DNA from: Mesorhabditis belari
Taxonomy: Eukaryota; Nematoda; Chromadorea; Rhabditida; Rhabditidae
Length of the DNA: 64,000 nt
Direction: 5' to 3'
Assembly: GCA_958450365.1 (NCBI GenBank)
Contig: CAUEEP010000936.1
Coordinates: 1,849,001-1,913,000, forward strand
The notes beneath the pieces were generated by a model that worked only from the letters and a program-made list of their open reading frames with translations, had not been told where the DNA came from and searched no databases. Position 1 is the stretch's first letter. Each line of letters begins with the position of its first letter. A program made the position numbers and the translations under genes. This document shows, in pieces, positions 34,523-47,300 of this stretch.

Positions 34523-34945
34523 CTGAATCGACTTGCTTATCGATATTATCGATAAAAACGGTATGCTCATGTGTTACTGTTCAGATCTCAGTTTCTAGAA
34601 CAGCTATCAATCTGAAAATTGTTTCATTGGAAAGACAAGAATGTCAGCTTTTGCTTGCTATTTTATACATAGCGAGCTCTAATGAGTAAGCACCTCATAA
34701 ACCTTATCGATACTTATCAATCAATATCGAAAGTATCGATATTTGAGTATCGATCAGTATTGAAAAGCTGTTAAAGCACACATCTATGGGAATTTGCTAT
34801 GTGTGAGATAACAGTTAAAAGTTGAGATTCTTGGCTTTCCAATAAAAAGTTTGCAGATTGATAGCTGTTCTAGAAGCCGAGATCTGATCGATCAAACATG
34901 AGCTTGCCGTTTGTATCGATAAAATCGATAAGCGAGTCTACTGCC
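34523..34945. mobile_element. foldback rich in ATCGAT words
   Basis: The left arm (GAATCGACTTGCTTATCGAT..GTTTCTAGAACAGCTATCAA..CATTGGAAAG, about 34529-34635) is mirrored on the right (CTTTCCAATAAAAAG..TTGATAGCTGTTCTAGAAGC..ATCGATAAGCGAGTC, about 34839-34940). The middle contains TATCGATA and ATCGATACTTATCAATC words. No ORF of note. Confidence 0.65.
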
Positions 34946-35204
34946 GAACGAAAATTTGGGTAAAATTTTCAAAAATATTCTCTAAAGAATAGGTACTCAA
35001 TTTATGAGCTGAGTATTTTGTCGCCTCTTTTTTGTTTATTAAAGGTCATGTGTCTTATCAAAAATTTGTTTAATATGACGATACTTTTTATTCGTATTAC
35101 AGAAGATTTTAAATGTGTAAAGATTTTTACAAAAACAAGCACAAACAAAATGTCCTGAGAATTTATGGCTTGAAAAAACGGGGGCCAGAGTAGTTTGAGG
35201 AGCA

Positions 35205-35820
35205 GTCTGGAACTTTTTCCAAAACCAAAATCAATATTTTTCCACGAAAATTTGCACACAGAGTTTTTTTGCCTATGCTGAATCGATTAGTAATACTTTT
35301 ATAACTTTTTTTATTAATTAATAGCATTTTTGGGCAAAACTCGACTACAGGCAACTTGCCGAAAAACAGGTCCTAACCTATTTTTATAACTTTTTAAAAA
35401 TTAATTTTATGTTTTATTTTAACAACATCTAATAACAAGAAAGAACAACAATAAGAACAACAATAAGAAACAACAATAAGAAAGAACAACAATAAGAAAA
35501 CGGTACTATAGTAGTCAGGGGCAAAATTCTTTTCGCCAAATGAGCTGATTTTTTGCACTCAGGGATTTTGACTATGCTGAATCGATTGGTGATCGTTTCA
35601 CACAACATTTGGGCAATTTTTAACAACGTTTATAACAAATAGCAACAAAAATACCAACAAAATGTCAAAAAGTCACCAATGAGGACATGACTCAAGAAAA
35701 CGGGTACATTTTGGCCACTTCATTCCAGAATAAGTATATTAGGGGTTGTGTGAAACCATCACCAATCGATTCAACATGGGCAAAAACTCATTTGGTGCAA
35801 AAAATTTTTTGAAGAAAACT
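35205..35820. repeat. dispersed inverted and direct copies of a ~80-bp word
   Basis: The word TATGCTGAATCGATT(A/G)GT occurs at 35274 and 35572, each preceded by a TTTTTTG(C/A)C stretch. An inverted copy (ACCAATCGATTCAACATGGG) lies at about 35761, flanked by CTCATTTGGTGCAAAAAA, the mirror of a CGCCAAATGAGCTGATTTTT stretch at 35537. AACAACAATAAGAA repeats lie between. Confidence 0.6.
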
Positions 35821-35992
35821 ACTATAGCCACGAAAAAAATTTGGTAATTTGTATGCTAAACAAAATCTTTCGAATGAAATGGACAATTCGGAATTGTATA
35901 AAAGAGGAACATGGTGATTTTTAAGGACGAGAGCCGTGTCTGAAATGTTGAATGCTTTGTAAACTTCGAACTTGAACCTTTCACGTTTTAAA

Positions 35993-36206
35993 CTGATACT
36001 GGGATTGGAGTGAAATGTTGGTTCAAACGTTCAAACGATTGTTTGATTTTATTTTTGAACGATTTCTAACGTTTCTTGATACTTGGTACAATTTGAATGG
36101 AAAGTTGCTTCGGTTGGTGTGTCAGAAAGCGTGCGTTTTCATATCGAACAATCGTTTAAACATTTGAACCAACATTTCACTCCAATCAAGTATCAGTATC
36201 AGTATG
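35993..36206. mobile_element. small foldback, TGATACT-ended
   Basis: The left arm TGATACTGGGATTGGAGTGA..ATGTTGGTTCAAACG is mirrored by CGTTTAAACATTTGAACCAA..CATTTCACTCCAATCAAGTATCA. The same GTGAAATGTTGGTTCAA word appears once more at 37412, beyond the 38-bp satellite and the retrotransposon remnant. Confidence 0.65.
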
Positions 36207-36421
36207 GAAATTGTAAATGTGAGTTTAAAAATGGAGTCTAATCTAGAGAATATTGCTATATTTTTAGCATATTCAATTCAAAATAGCTTTTTGATCTCAA
36301 AATTGACTTCAAAGGGGAAAACTTCTCAAATGTGTGGAAAACTTCATAGATTTGGTTGAGTGCTTTAAAATTGTAAAAGGAAAACAACAAAACCCTCTTT
36401 TTAAAAATCTTTTTCGATTAA

Positions 36422-37180
36422 ACTCGAGGCTTTTGGCTAAACTTGAGGCTTAGGCTTGAGGCTCGAGGCTTTTGGCTAACTTGAGGCTTAGGCTTGAGGC
36501 TCGAGGCTTTTGGCTAACTTGAGGCTTAGGCTTGAGGCTCGAGGCTTTTGGCTAACTTGAGGCTTAGGCTTGAGGCTCGAGGCTTTTGGCTAACTTGAGG
36601 CTTAGGCTTGAGGCTCGAGGCTTTTGGCTAACTTGAGGCTTAGGCTTGAGGCTCGAGGCTTTTGGCTAACTTGAGGCTTAGGCTTGAGGCTCGAGGCTTT
36701 TGGCTAACTTGAGGCTTAGGCTCGAGGCTTTGGCTAACTTGAGGCTTAGGCTTGAGGCTCGAGGCTTTTGGCTAACTTGAGGCTTAGGCTTGAGGCTCGA
36801 GGCTTTTGGCTAACTTGAGGCTTAGGCTTGAGGCTCGAGGCTTTTGGCTAACTTGAGGCTTAGGCTTGAGGCTCGAGGCTTTTGGCTAACTTGAGGCTTA
36901 GGCTTGAGGCTCGAGGCTTTTGGCTAACTTGAGGCTTAGGCTTGAGGCTCGAGGCTTTTGGCTAACTTGAGGCTTAGGCTTGAGGCTCGAGGCTTTTGGC
37001 TAACTTGAGGCTTAGGCTTGAGGCTCGAGGCTTTTGGCTAACTTGAGGCTTAGGCTTGAGGCTCGAGGCTTTTGGCTTAAGGCTTGAGGCTCGAGGCTTT
37101 TGGTATGAGGCTTAGGCTTGAGGCTCGAGGCTTTTGGCTAAACTTGAGGCTTAGGCTTGAGGCTCGAGGCTTAGGCGTGG
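36422..37180. repeat. 38-bp satellite, ~19 copies
   Basis: A very homogeneous array of a 38-base unit (ACTTGAGGCTTAGGCTTGAG then GCTCGAGGCTTTTGGCTA). Three or four units carry deletions, mostly near 36720 and 37070-37100. Internal sub-repeats of GAGGCTT show that the unit itself grew from a shorter word. Homogeneity implies recent expansion or ongoing conversion. Confidence 0.93.
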
Positions 37181-37190
37181 CTCTTTTATC

Positions 37191-37396
37191 TTGCATCCCG
37201 AATCTGCTTTCTCTAAATCCTCTAGAGCTTTTTTCGTAAATCGTGTGACTAAAGTTTGGAATGCCCTTCCCGACAAGTTGCGTTTGATCTCTTCGTTCGA
37301 TCGTTTGATCTGATTTTAAAAGGGCTATTTCGTTGCATTTTAAGTGACTTTGTCATCTTTTATCTAGTACATTTTTCATGTCGTTTTCGCACTTTA
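37191..37396 (+). pseudogene. 3' remnant of a non-LTR (LINE) reverse transcriptase
   Basis: Frame 37191-37310 reads LHPESAFSKSSRAFFVNRVT then KVWNALPDKLRLISSFDRL before a TGA. After a frameshift it continues through FDLILKGLF to about 37408. The pattern F-x-N/x-R-x3-x-WN-x-LP followed by an SFxxx(F/L) stretch is the typical C-terminal tail after the RT domain in LINE-type elements. Only the tail survives, next to the 38-bp satellite. The clade cannot be told. Confidence 0.65.
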
Positions 37397-37408
37397 TTTC
37401 TTTCTGAA

Positions 37409-38366
37409 TAAAAGTGAAATGTTGGTTCAATATTTATAATAAAAAAATGTACGTGTGTTGGAGCTGCTTGAAATTCAAATTTCTATGATTTCTATAAACA
37501 AATTCTAACTTTTAAAAACTTTCAATTGTTATTTTGATATGTTGCTTTTATGTTATTCAATTTTTTCAAAAAAAACTAATTTATTGCCATTGTTTGAGAA
37601 GAGAAATCAGAAAAAAAATAATACTTTCACATAAAAAAATATAAAAAACGAACGGGAGAAAGCGTAGAATAAATATTTTTGATTTTTTTTGTTATAAATT
37701 TTGATCAAAGAGTAAAAACAAATGCAAATCGTTAGCAAGCAGGGGAAGGGATTTACGACAAAATGGACAAATGACAAATTCACAATTCGGAAAACGAAAT
37801 TTTTTGACAAGAAGCGGCAAACACAAAAGATTTCATCAGAAAATATAAAAAAATTTGTAAATTTTCTAAATTCTACTCTTAAAACTACAAACAAAAAGAG
37901 ATCCAAATGCAAAAAAAAAGTACTGACAAAGATTTGGCCTTTAAAATTGAAGGTTTTACAAGAAAAATGGGTGCTAGTTTCTAAAGATATTCAACTATTA
38001 TTGCAACAATTCAACTTTTAAACATTATTGCAATCCTAAAGACAAGGGATGACAACCGGGCGATGAAGCTGTTTAAGGGGAAAAGGGATAAATGCAAAAT
38101 TTCTGAGGGGAACGAGTACGACAGAAATGGTAGAAAGGTTTGGAATTGAAGAAAATTGAAGAAAAATTGGGTTTATTGTTGTAAATACAAGGCTTCCGGC
38201 ACACCAAGATCTACTTGTTGTTGAGCCAGAAACTGTGCGTTTACGCATTCAGCCTTTAAACTCATCTTACAACTCAATCAAATCTATTTTATTTAAATTT
38301 GATCAAAAAAAAATAGGTCTGAATAGACTAAAGGTTTAGATTTGAATGATTTTCAGTTCACTAATT
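37409..38366. other. unassigned DNA and alr-1 3' flank
   Basis: AT-rich. Opposing 100-codon frames at 37607-37912 and 37722-38021 have no motif and lie in A/T runs, so I leave them out. The part next to 38366 should be the alr-1 3' UTR. The fragment GCCAGAAACTGTGCGTTTAC at about 38226 matches one end of hairpin family D. Confidence 0.4.
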
Positions 38367-41300
38367 TTAATTGGGAAACGGTGATCGAGTCGACGCATGA
38401 CTGGACGGAGAATCGGGATCATTCGAGAGATTCTCAATCGTCAGCCCTTCACTCTTCACATTTCCAATAATCGACGAGAGATCAAAGCTAGTGATTGAAG
38501 TGGATTTCGGGGATTTCGTCGGTAATGGTTCCGGTGAATCGTGATGATCAGAAAGACGCTCGGAGGTGAGCTGAGGCATTCCTGGAATTGAAAATATTGA
38601 TAAGTTGATATGAATCATGTAAAATATTTGGCTTTTTAGATGATAATATTAGCATTAATGGTTTTGTAGCAAGGCAAAGCAAAGCAAGACTTCAAAAGTC
38701 AAGTCCAAGCCTTTTTCAAGTTTTCAACAATCACCTCCAATATTCTTCATTGCTTCCATAGCTTGTTGAAACTGTTGCATGTAAATCAATCCAAGAGTCG
38801 GATTGGTCATTGAAAGGATTCGAAGTGGATGATCGGGTGGAAGAAGTGGGAGAGCTGATTGTGGAATGGGGCTGGTCGGAGAGTTCTCTTCGGATGTCGG
38901 CGATGAAGGAGTTCGTTGGATTGGCGCGGCGGCGGCTGCAGCGGCTGCAGCCAACGTGTTCCCATTCATCAGCATTGATTCTGGAAATTTAAGCATAAGA
39001 TTGATTTAGATGAATCTATGTTTAAATATTGCTTTTAAGTTCACTCACCAAGTTGCTGTTGTTGAAAAGCAGCCAGCAAAAGGTCTGGATGGCCCATGTA
39101 GGGCATCTGTAAAAATAGGCTTTAAAAATTTACATAAGGAATCAGAAAACATACTGTATTATTATGTTAAAATATCAAGAGCTTAACTGAATATCTTTTT
39201 TAAGAGATAAGTTCATAAGTTCATAAGTTCATAAGTTCAGTTTATAGATCTACCTCATTGTTCGGGAATGGTGGATGAGCGTAGGGATGGCTCGTCGTTC
39301 GCTCTTGTTTACGGTATTTGGCACGACGATTTTGGAACCAAACCTGAAAGGTTTTAAACTATAATGGTGTCAAAATAGATGGATAACTTTAGAATCTTAA
39401 TCTAAATATTGTAGCGCTTGCTAGTACAAAGCAAAGTAAGAAATGGAAGAGGGGGATTGAAGGGATTGAGTCCTCAATCTTTTTCAGACCTGAGCACCTT
39501 TTCAATTCTCTAACTGAAGCAAGTGATCAGTCAGCTGAAGCTGAAGTCAACTGAAGCTGAAGTCAGTTGAAGCTGAAGTCAGCTGAATACTTTACATACT
39601 AACTGTACTTACAGTACCGTTTATCTATGCTCAATAGTAAAGCTGACTCATTTTCTGTGATTCCTTCAAAGTCTCCAACTCTCAATCACGTTTCCCATCC
39701 ATCTTTCACCTCTTTTACTCAACAAATGACTCAAAAAGTGTTTTGCTCAACTTTTCCCCTTTCCCCATTTCATTAGCACACCATCTAATTGTCAATTACC
39801 CGAATCTTGTGCGAAATTTTCAAAATCTTATAAACAACTCAATTAAATTACGAAAAGAAACCGCGTGAGTGTCTGGAATTTTTGAGGAAAACACAAAAAT
39901 TTGAGGAAATTCTCTGGAGAGTTTAGGGAAATGAATGAAATTGAGAAAAAGAGGGAAATACTTTTAATTGTTGTCGTTACTGTAAGAGTCAAAGATTTGG
40001 GAAATCGAATAACGAGTGGAAATGAGAAAAGAATTCAAGGCTGAATTGGAGGTACTGTACTGTATAGGTATGCAGATGCTATTCTATATCCTGGATCTAG
40101 GATCCTGTAGAAGTACAGATATCTTCGGGCTCAGACTTATCTAATCTGGATCCGGTACTGTATAGCTAAGTCCACTGAGTACTGTCTGTAACTTTTGGAT
40201 ACTGTAGCTGCTGCTGCAGTTGCTGTAGGCCTGTTTATGATATTTTAGAGTACAAAAACTATGTAGTGGATACTGTAGGTATCATAAGTTTGGGACAAGT
40301 CTGTCACAGGGGTACTGTACTGGATAGTATTGTAGTACAGGAGTACTGTAGTAGAGGAGTACTGTAGTAGAGGAGTACTGTAGTACAGGAGTCTGTAGCT
40401 ACTGTAGCTGGGTCCAGGGATACTGTAGGCACTGTAACTCTTGTTAGCACAAGTAGATAGTACTGTACTGGTGGTAGCTGGATAGCTGGTGGTACTGTAG
40501 CCTTTAGGCCAAATACTTATGCAAGTCCTTTGTGGGTTCTAGAGATCAATGACGTCAGAGAATTGGCTCAAAATTGTAAACACACTTTTTCTGGCGTCTT
40601 GTTTTCTTTGGTACTACGCAAAAGTGAAGAATCGAGAACGCCAAATTAAGTTTTTAGATTTTAACACAAAGTATACTTGAGAAATTTGACGGATTACCTT
40701 TTACCCAACAAATTACCGGAATCAGATAACAATCTATATCGTTATTTGGTGAAATTTTTTGAGGGATTGCCTGGGAACTTTAATCTCGTCGATATGGATG
40801 ACCTAATGAGAATGATTGGAATGAAATTGATGAATTGAGTGTAAATGATGGGGGATGATCTCCTGTAAATGGGAAAAGAGGAGATAGAATACCCCAATTT
40901 CCTCTCTCTTACCCAGTCAGCGACTAATTGTTCGGGATTAGATCCACCTGGATCCCCATATAATCTAGATGAAATTGAATTTAGCAAAAAGGATTCAATG
41001 ATGTTTTTAACGATCAGAACGGGTTTAGAGTATGAACGATGTATTGGTACAGGTATTAGGTGTGTATGTGTCGATAAAGCTACAGTACCCGTCTAGCACA
41101 GTCTACAGTCTACAGTCTACAGTCTACAGTCTACAGTCTACAGTCTACAGTCTACAGTCTACAGTCTACAGTCTACAGTCTACAGTCTACAGTCTACAGT
41201 CTACAGTCTACAGAATCGAGTTGTACAAACAATACAAACAATAGCCCCCAAAGAATCCAATGCGTCAGAAAAAGTGTTTACAATTTTGAGCCAATCCTCA

Positions 41301-44300
41301 GACGTCATTGAGTCTAAAATTACACCAAATCCAATCCAATTCCAATCCAATTCCAATAAAACTATTTCTATTATAGTTATACTATTCATTTCTTGGAAAA
41401 TATAATATTTACGTCAAATCTGTCAGCGGTTCTTGTACGATTAGCGCTCATTCGGGGTTTCTTTTTTTTTTCTTGTGGCTTCCTTTAATCTAATAAAATT
41501 AGATTAATATATTCATGAAATAGGTTTGTACTTGGAATACTATGACTACGAGATACAAAAAGAAAGAGATAATGATGGCTTTGGAAGGAATATCTTTTAG
41601 AAACAAAGTACAAGAATCGTCGAAGGAATCGGGGAAGAAGATTTGCGTTTTTTGAAGGTTTGCAAGTGTTTGAATGGTTGATCTATTGTACGTTGTGCTG
41701 AAAAATGGAAACACATTACTTTTAGCGCACTAAATTCTTCATTTTGACGAGAAGCAGAAGAATTCAGTGCACCAGAAGAGTGCGTTTACAGATCACAATC
41801 AAGACAGGCTACTAACCCTACAGCTACCGTAACCCTACAAGAATCACAATAGCAAAGCTTTGTGCTAATTTTAGCTTGCGCTGGTTGCTTGTTGAGGTTC
41901 ACATTTGAGCACAAAGTGTACAAAGTACAAGAGAGGGTATCTGTTTTAAGGATTACGGTAATCATTAGTAAATTTGATTACAAGCAGAGTCTTGCATAGA
42001 GTTTCTAGCTACCGTAACCCTACGAACTACCGTAATCAAGACAAGCTACTAACCCTACAGCTACCGTAACCCTACAAACTACCGTAATCAAGACAAACTA
42101 CTAACCCTACAGCTACCGTAACCCTACAAGCTACCGTAATCAAGACAAACTACTAACCCTACAGCTACCGTAACCCTACAAGAATCACAATAGCTTTATG
42201 CTAATCGCAAAGCTTTATGCTAATTTTAGCTTGCGCTTGTTGCTTGTTGAGGTTCTTTTAAGCCAAAAACTATCAATTTTAAAGACTATACTACATTTAT
42301 ATATTGTATTTAAACATTGCTGAATAGTCTATGCAAAAGTTGATCCCAATTTCTACATGCAAACTTTTAAAAGAAAAACTTTTCCTCACCTGAACGCGAG
42401 CCTCGGTGAGATTGACGCGACTCGCGAGCTCCTCTCTGAAAATTTTCAAATTTCAATCCTTTCAAATCTTTTAATAATTCGATTTTTAGTTATATAATTG
42501 ATCCCTTTTTTCATAGAAACTCAAAATTTGGCTTTAAATTTTGACGAAATGCTGTTTTTCCCTCAAACAATTCCCATCTAATTAGCGCACTCGGATCTCT
42601 CGGGAATTTTTACGAAATTTTTCAAAATTTCGATGTAAATTCTGTGTATTGAACAGTAGAAATGACAAAAATTTCATGAATTTCTGAAATTTTGAGCTTT
42701 TGAGCTTCATTTTCTGTATTACAGCTGTAAATTGTAGCCTGGAAGCCTGGAAATCAAATTTTCGAAAAGCTTTCAATTACCCAAAAACCTTTTCTTTAAC
42801 CATCAATTTGAAAAAGGTCAAAAAAAATGGGGGAAAACATATTTTAGAAGAATTTTTTGAGAAGAAAACACAGTTTTTCGAATGATTTGATTCGATTAAC
42901 GATACAAATCACTTAAGATTTTAATGGATTGAATGAAGATTTTTGATCAAGATCAAGACCAAGATTGTTTACAGCTCTACAGTACTTTTCATTGTGTTAA
43001 TCTGCGTCTGTTTGGACTGTACGTTTCGTAATGAGTAGATACAATTAATAGACCCAATCAATAGCTCTAATGAATAGATCTAATGAATAGATCCAGTCAA
43101 TTGATCTAATGCATAGATCCAATGAATAGATCTAATCAATAGATCCAATCAATAGATCCAATGAATAGATCCAGCGAATAGATTCAATGAATAGATCTAA
43201 TGAATAGATCCAATCAATAGATCCAGTCAATTGATCCAATGAATAGATCCAATGCATAGATCCAATGAATAGATCTAATCAATAGATCCAATGAATAGAT
43301 CCAATGAATAGATCTAATCAATGGATCCAACGAATAGATCCAACGAATAGATCTAATGAATAGATCCAATCAATAGATCCAGTCAATTGATCCAATGAAT
43401 AGATCCAATGCATAGATCCAATGAATAGATCTAATCAATAGATCCAACGAATAGATCCAACGAATAGATCTAATGAATAGATCCAATCAATAGATCCAGT
43501 CAATTGATCCAATCAATAGATCCAATGCATAACTCCAATCATTAGTTCCAATCAATAGATCCTATCCAATACATCCAATCAATCGTTCAAACATCTAATA
43601 GCTTTATCCCATACCTTTTCCAATCTCATCTCCAATTTTCAGGCCACCCCCGGTTGCTATTGGCTATAGAAAAAGAAAATTATGCACGATTTGGGGGAAA
43701 TTGAGCGTGAATCGCTATTTCTCTTTTCCTCTCCGAAAACCCCCGAAAAATTATTCAAGTTTCTAAAGGGGTGTTGACCAGGTAACGATCTAAGGAGCAT
43801 GTAGGTAAATAGGGGGAAAGGGGAAAGGGGAATGCTTGCGTGTTTCCCTTTAAGCCCCGCTCCTTTCTCCCCTCTTTCATATTTATCCCCGGTAAATTGA
43901 CCTGCTTATTGGTTGGGTCCACTAATTGAGGCTATTATGGAAGATCAGAGAGGGTGGACCACGTAGACAGGGAAATAGGGGAAATAAGGATAGAGGAGAT
44001 TGCAAAGTTGAGCGGAGATAATGCATATGAATGGCTGAACTGAGCTCAGGTTGAACTGAGCTCAGGCTGAACTGAGCTCATTTTTCGGCTGTATAACTGC
44101 TCAGGTAAGTTAGCTAAAGTTTTGAGAGGAATCTAGCTTACGTTAAAGGTTGAAGTGGTGTAAAGAGCTTGGACACTGGACCTGGAATGATAAAGGGTAG
44201 GGTAGTAGCCATAGAATAGGCTCTGCACTGGATTACGTAAGCTACGGTAAGCTACGGTAAGCTAGACATGGACTATTGATCTTCAGGACAGTAGAGATCT

Positions 44301-47300
44301 AGAATACAGTAAACAGACATAGGCTTTGAACTGGATTACGGTAAGCTAGACATTAAATAGACTACACAGTCGTCTTTAGGGGTACTGTTGGGTTACTGTA
44401 GCGCTTGATAGAGTTACTGTATCGCTTGATAGGGTTACTGTAGCGCTTGATAGGGTTACTGTATCGCTGTTGTCTTTATCTTGCTATTTATATCACTTAC
44501 AATACTCCAGGGCACTGTAATGATGTATATTAAGAGTAGCTATTGGTTTAGAGTCAACATTTCTACATAACAAACCAATCTTTCGATCAAATTTGTTCTT
44601 TTAGCCTTTAAAATCCCTAAAATGACAGTGTCTAACGTCAAATTGTTGGATTGCCTAATTGGTGTTTCTTGAAAGAAATAGGGGCTAGTTATTTATCTTT
44701 TCTCAATCTAACGGTTGACAGGTGGACTTGTCTTTTCCCTCCCTTTTAACCCATTAGCCAAATCTAAAGCCCTAATATAGACCCATAGCCTCTTTTCCTC
44801 CTCTCTTTTTCCCCCTATATTCCTCTCTTATTTATGCTTTGAACCTGTCCGTCACATATCCAATTACCTCTTCTTCTAATTGAGCCATTATTAAATGATA
44901 TTTGAAAAGTCCGATTTTAAGAGGGTTTTCTGTGAATTTTTTGAATTTTGATTAAAGAAAAAGATCATTTCCGCTTCTTGGAACGATCCAAAAATTGCCT
45001 AATCGGATTGAATTTTGAATTTTGAGACGCTAAGATCGAGTAAACAAATAAAGATTAGAAAGATCTCTGGAGAAAAGGGTTTTTTTCTTGAAATTTTGAA
45101 AATGTTGACCTTGTTTTAATCTCCAAGTTAGAGGCTCAAAGATCTTTGTTCATTGGGCAACAAAAAATGGCTAAACGTACCCTTTCAAGCGCACTGGAGT
45201 CTTTATTTTTCTATCTTGGTTTCACGAGAAATTGAAGAATTCAGTGCACGAGAAGGGGTGGGTTTTGGCGCACAAAGTGCACCAGATTTAGCTAAAAAGC
45301 TGAATCTCTTTTTGCAGAAATTATGATCCCAAAATTACGAAATTACGATTTCCCAAATCTTCATCAAATTCCAAGAATCTCTCTCTTCTCAAAACTTTCA
45401 TCATAAATTCGGGTAAATGTGCGTAATGATCCCATCCAACTGCACGCAATCAGCAAATGAATGAATGAATGAATGAATGAGATTCAAGTTATCTGCACTA
45501 AAAATATCTTAGAATTTCTCAGAGCTGATGATCTAGGATTTGTTGAGGAGCTTTTCTGCGCACAAAGTGCACCAGATTCTGTACACCAGATTCTGTCCAC
45601 CAGATTCTGTCCACCAGATTCTGTCCACCAGATTCTGTCCACCAGATTCTGTACACCAGATTCTGTACACCAGATTCTGTACACCAGATTCTGTACACCA
45701 GATTCTGTACACCAGATTCTGTACACCAGATTCTGTGCACCAGATTCTGTACACCAGATTCTGTCCACCAGATTCTGTACACCAGATTCTGTACACCAGA
45801 TTCTGTACACCAGATTCTGTACACCAGATTCTGTCCACCAGATTCTGTACACCAGATTCTGTACACCAGATTCTGTACACCAGATTTAGCTGAAAGGCTG
45901 TCTCTTTTTAAGAAATTACGATTTCCCAAATCATCTTCAAATTCCAAGAAACTCTCTCTTCTCAAAGCTTCATAAATTCGGGTAAATGTACGTAATGCTC
46001 AGCAAATGAATGAATAAATAAGATTCAAGCTATTTGCACTAAAAATATCTAGAGCTGATGATCTAGGATTTGTTGAGGATTTGTTGTAAAAAATATTGCT
46101 TTTTTTAAGGTTTCTTTTGGGAAATTGAGGCTTGTTTATATAGAAAATAGAATAGAAAACGATTTTTAAAGCAAAACTCAGAAATTAGTCATGAAGAAGT
46201 GATTGATCTTGGTTTTGTAATCGCCCGGAGATTGGAAACTATAAGGGGAAAAAGTGAAAGGTGGATAGAAGTGAGTTTAGTGCACTAGAAGGGATTCGTT
46301 TTGAGCGCAAAGGACAAAGAATAGGCTTAGAAAAGCTTAAAATTAGACAAAGAACAGTTTTACAACTAGGCCCATGCTCGATTACAGTGCTCTTTACCCC
46401 AAGCGGTCGAATCTCTTTGGCTCAGAGACTCTTAGCTCCTCAAAAGGGTGTCATTTTTGCTTGGATCTAAGAAATCTATGTGTCACACTTCAAATAAATA
46501 CACATAAAAGGCGGCATTCGGGTTGGGGAAATCTTCATCCCAATCATATTCAGATCAAGTTTGAAACAAAGAATACAAGTTTGACATCAATAGCCACAGA
46601 GTTTCCCTTCTTACAAGGGAAAGTTGAGAAATTTAGCTCTTTATCAGCTCTTTATCAGCTCTTTATCAGCTCTTTGTCAGCTCTTTGTCAGATCTTTGTT
46701 TTTGAAAGATCAAAACCTAGCAAGTACGGTGAGAAAGCTTGTGTTTCAGAGAAGCTTTGAGAATTTCTTCATTCCGATCATATTCAAATCAAGTTTGACA
46801 TGAATTTCCTCAAAAGAAAGGACTTTCTTTTGAGGAAAAGAAAGTCCTTTCTTACAAGATTTGATAGAAATTGGTCTAAAGATCTATTTTTAGTTCTTAA
46901 CAAAATAAATCTAAAGTTTTAAGACTCATTTTTACATAAAAAAAACTTCTAATCACTATTTACTAACAGAAATTGGTTTAATTGAATTGATTCAGTTGAT
47001 TCTATAGGTAAATTTAATGCAAATTTACGAATAACGAATATTGATTTTGTAGGTAGAATTTGGATGAATTAGCGAATTGGATGAATTAGCGAAGCGATGA
47101 ATACTAATTGCTTATAGTTTTTCTTTGCTAATAGTTGAATGATTGAAGAAATCCTATCAAAAACTATTGTAATCTCGTTCGTTTACTCTACAAAGCGTTT
47201 TATATGCAAAATTTTTGAACCAAACACTTGTATGGGAATCTAGAACCGACCATTTTCTTCCCCCGCTTTCGACTTTTCGATCGCAATCCCAATTGATAAC

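Noticed and set aside
36422..37180. Regular 38-bp repeat that could look like a CRISPR array
   Set aside because: The units abut directly with no unique spacers, and the setting is a eukaryotic gene region; it is a satellite.
37607..38021. Opposed 100-codon frames on both strands
   Set aside because: Phe/Ile/Lys-rich frames in an A/T-run region with no splice context or motif.
45473..45965. Five overlapping frames of 115-148 codons on both strands
   Set aside because: A 14-bp array without stops keeps many frames open at once; this is an array artefact, not overlapping genes.
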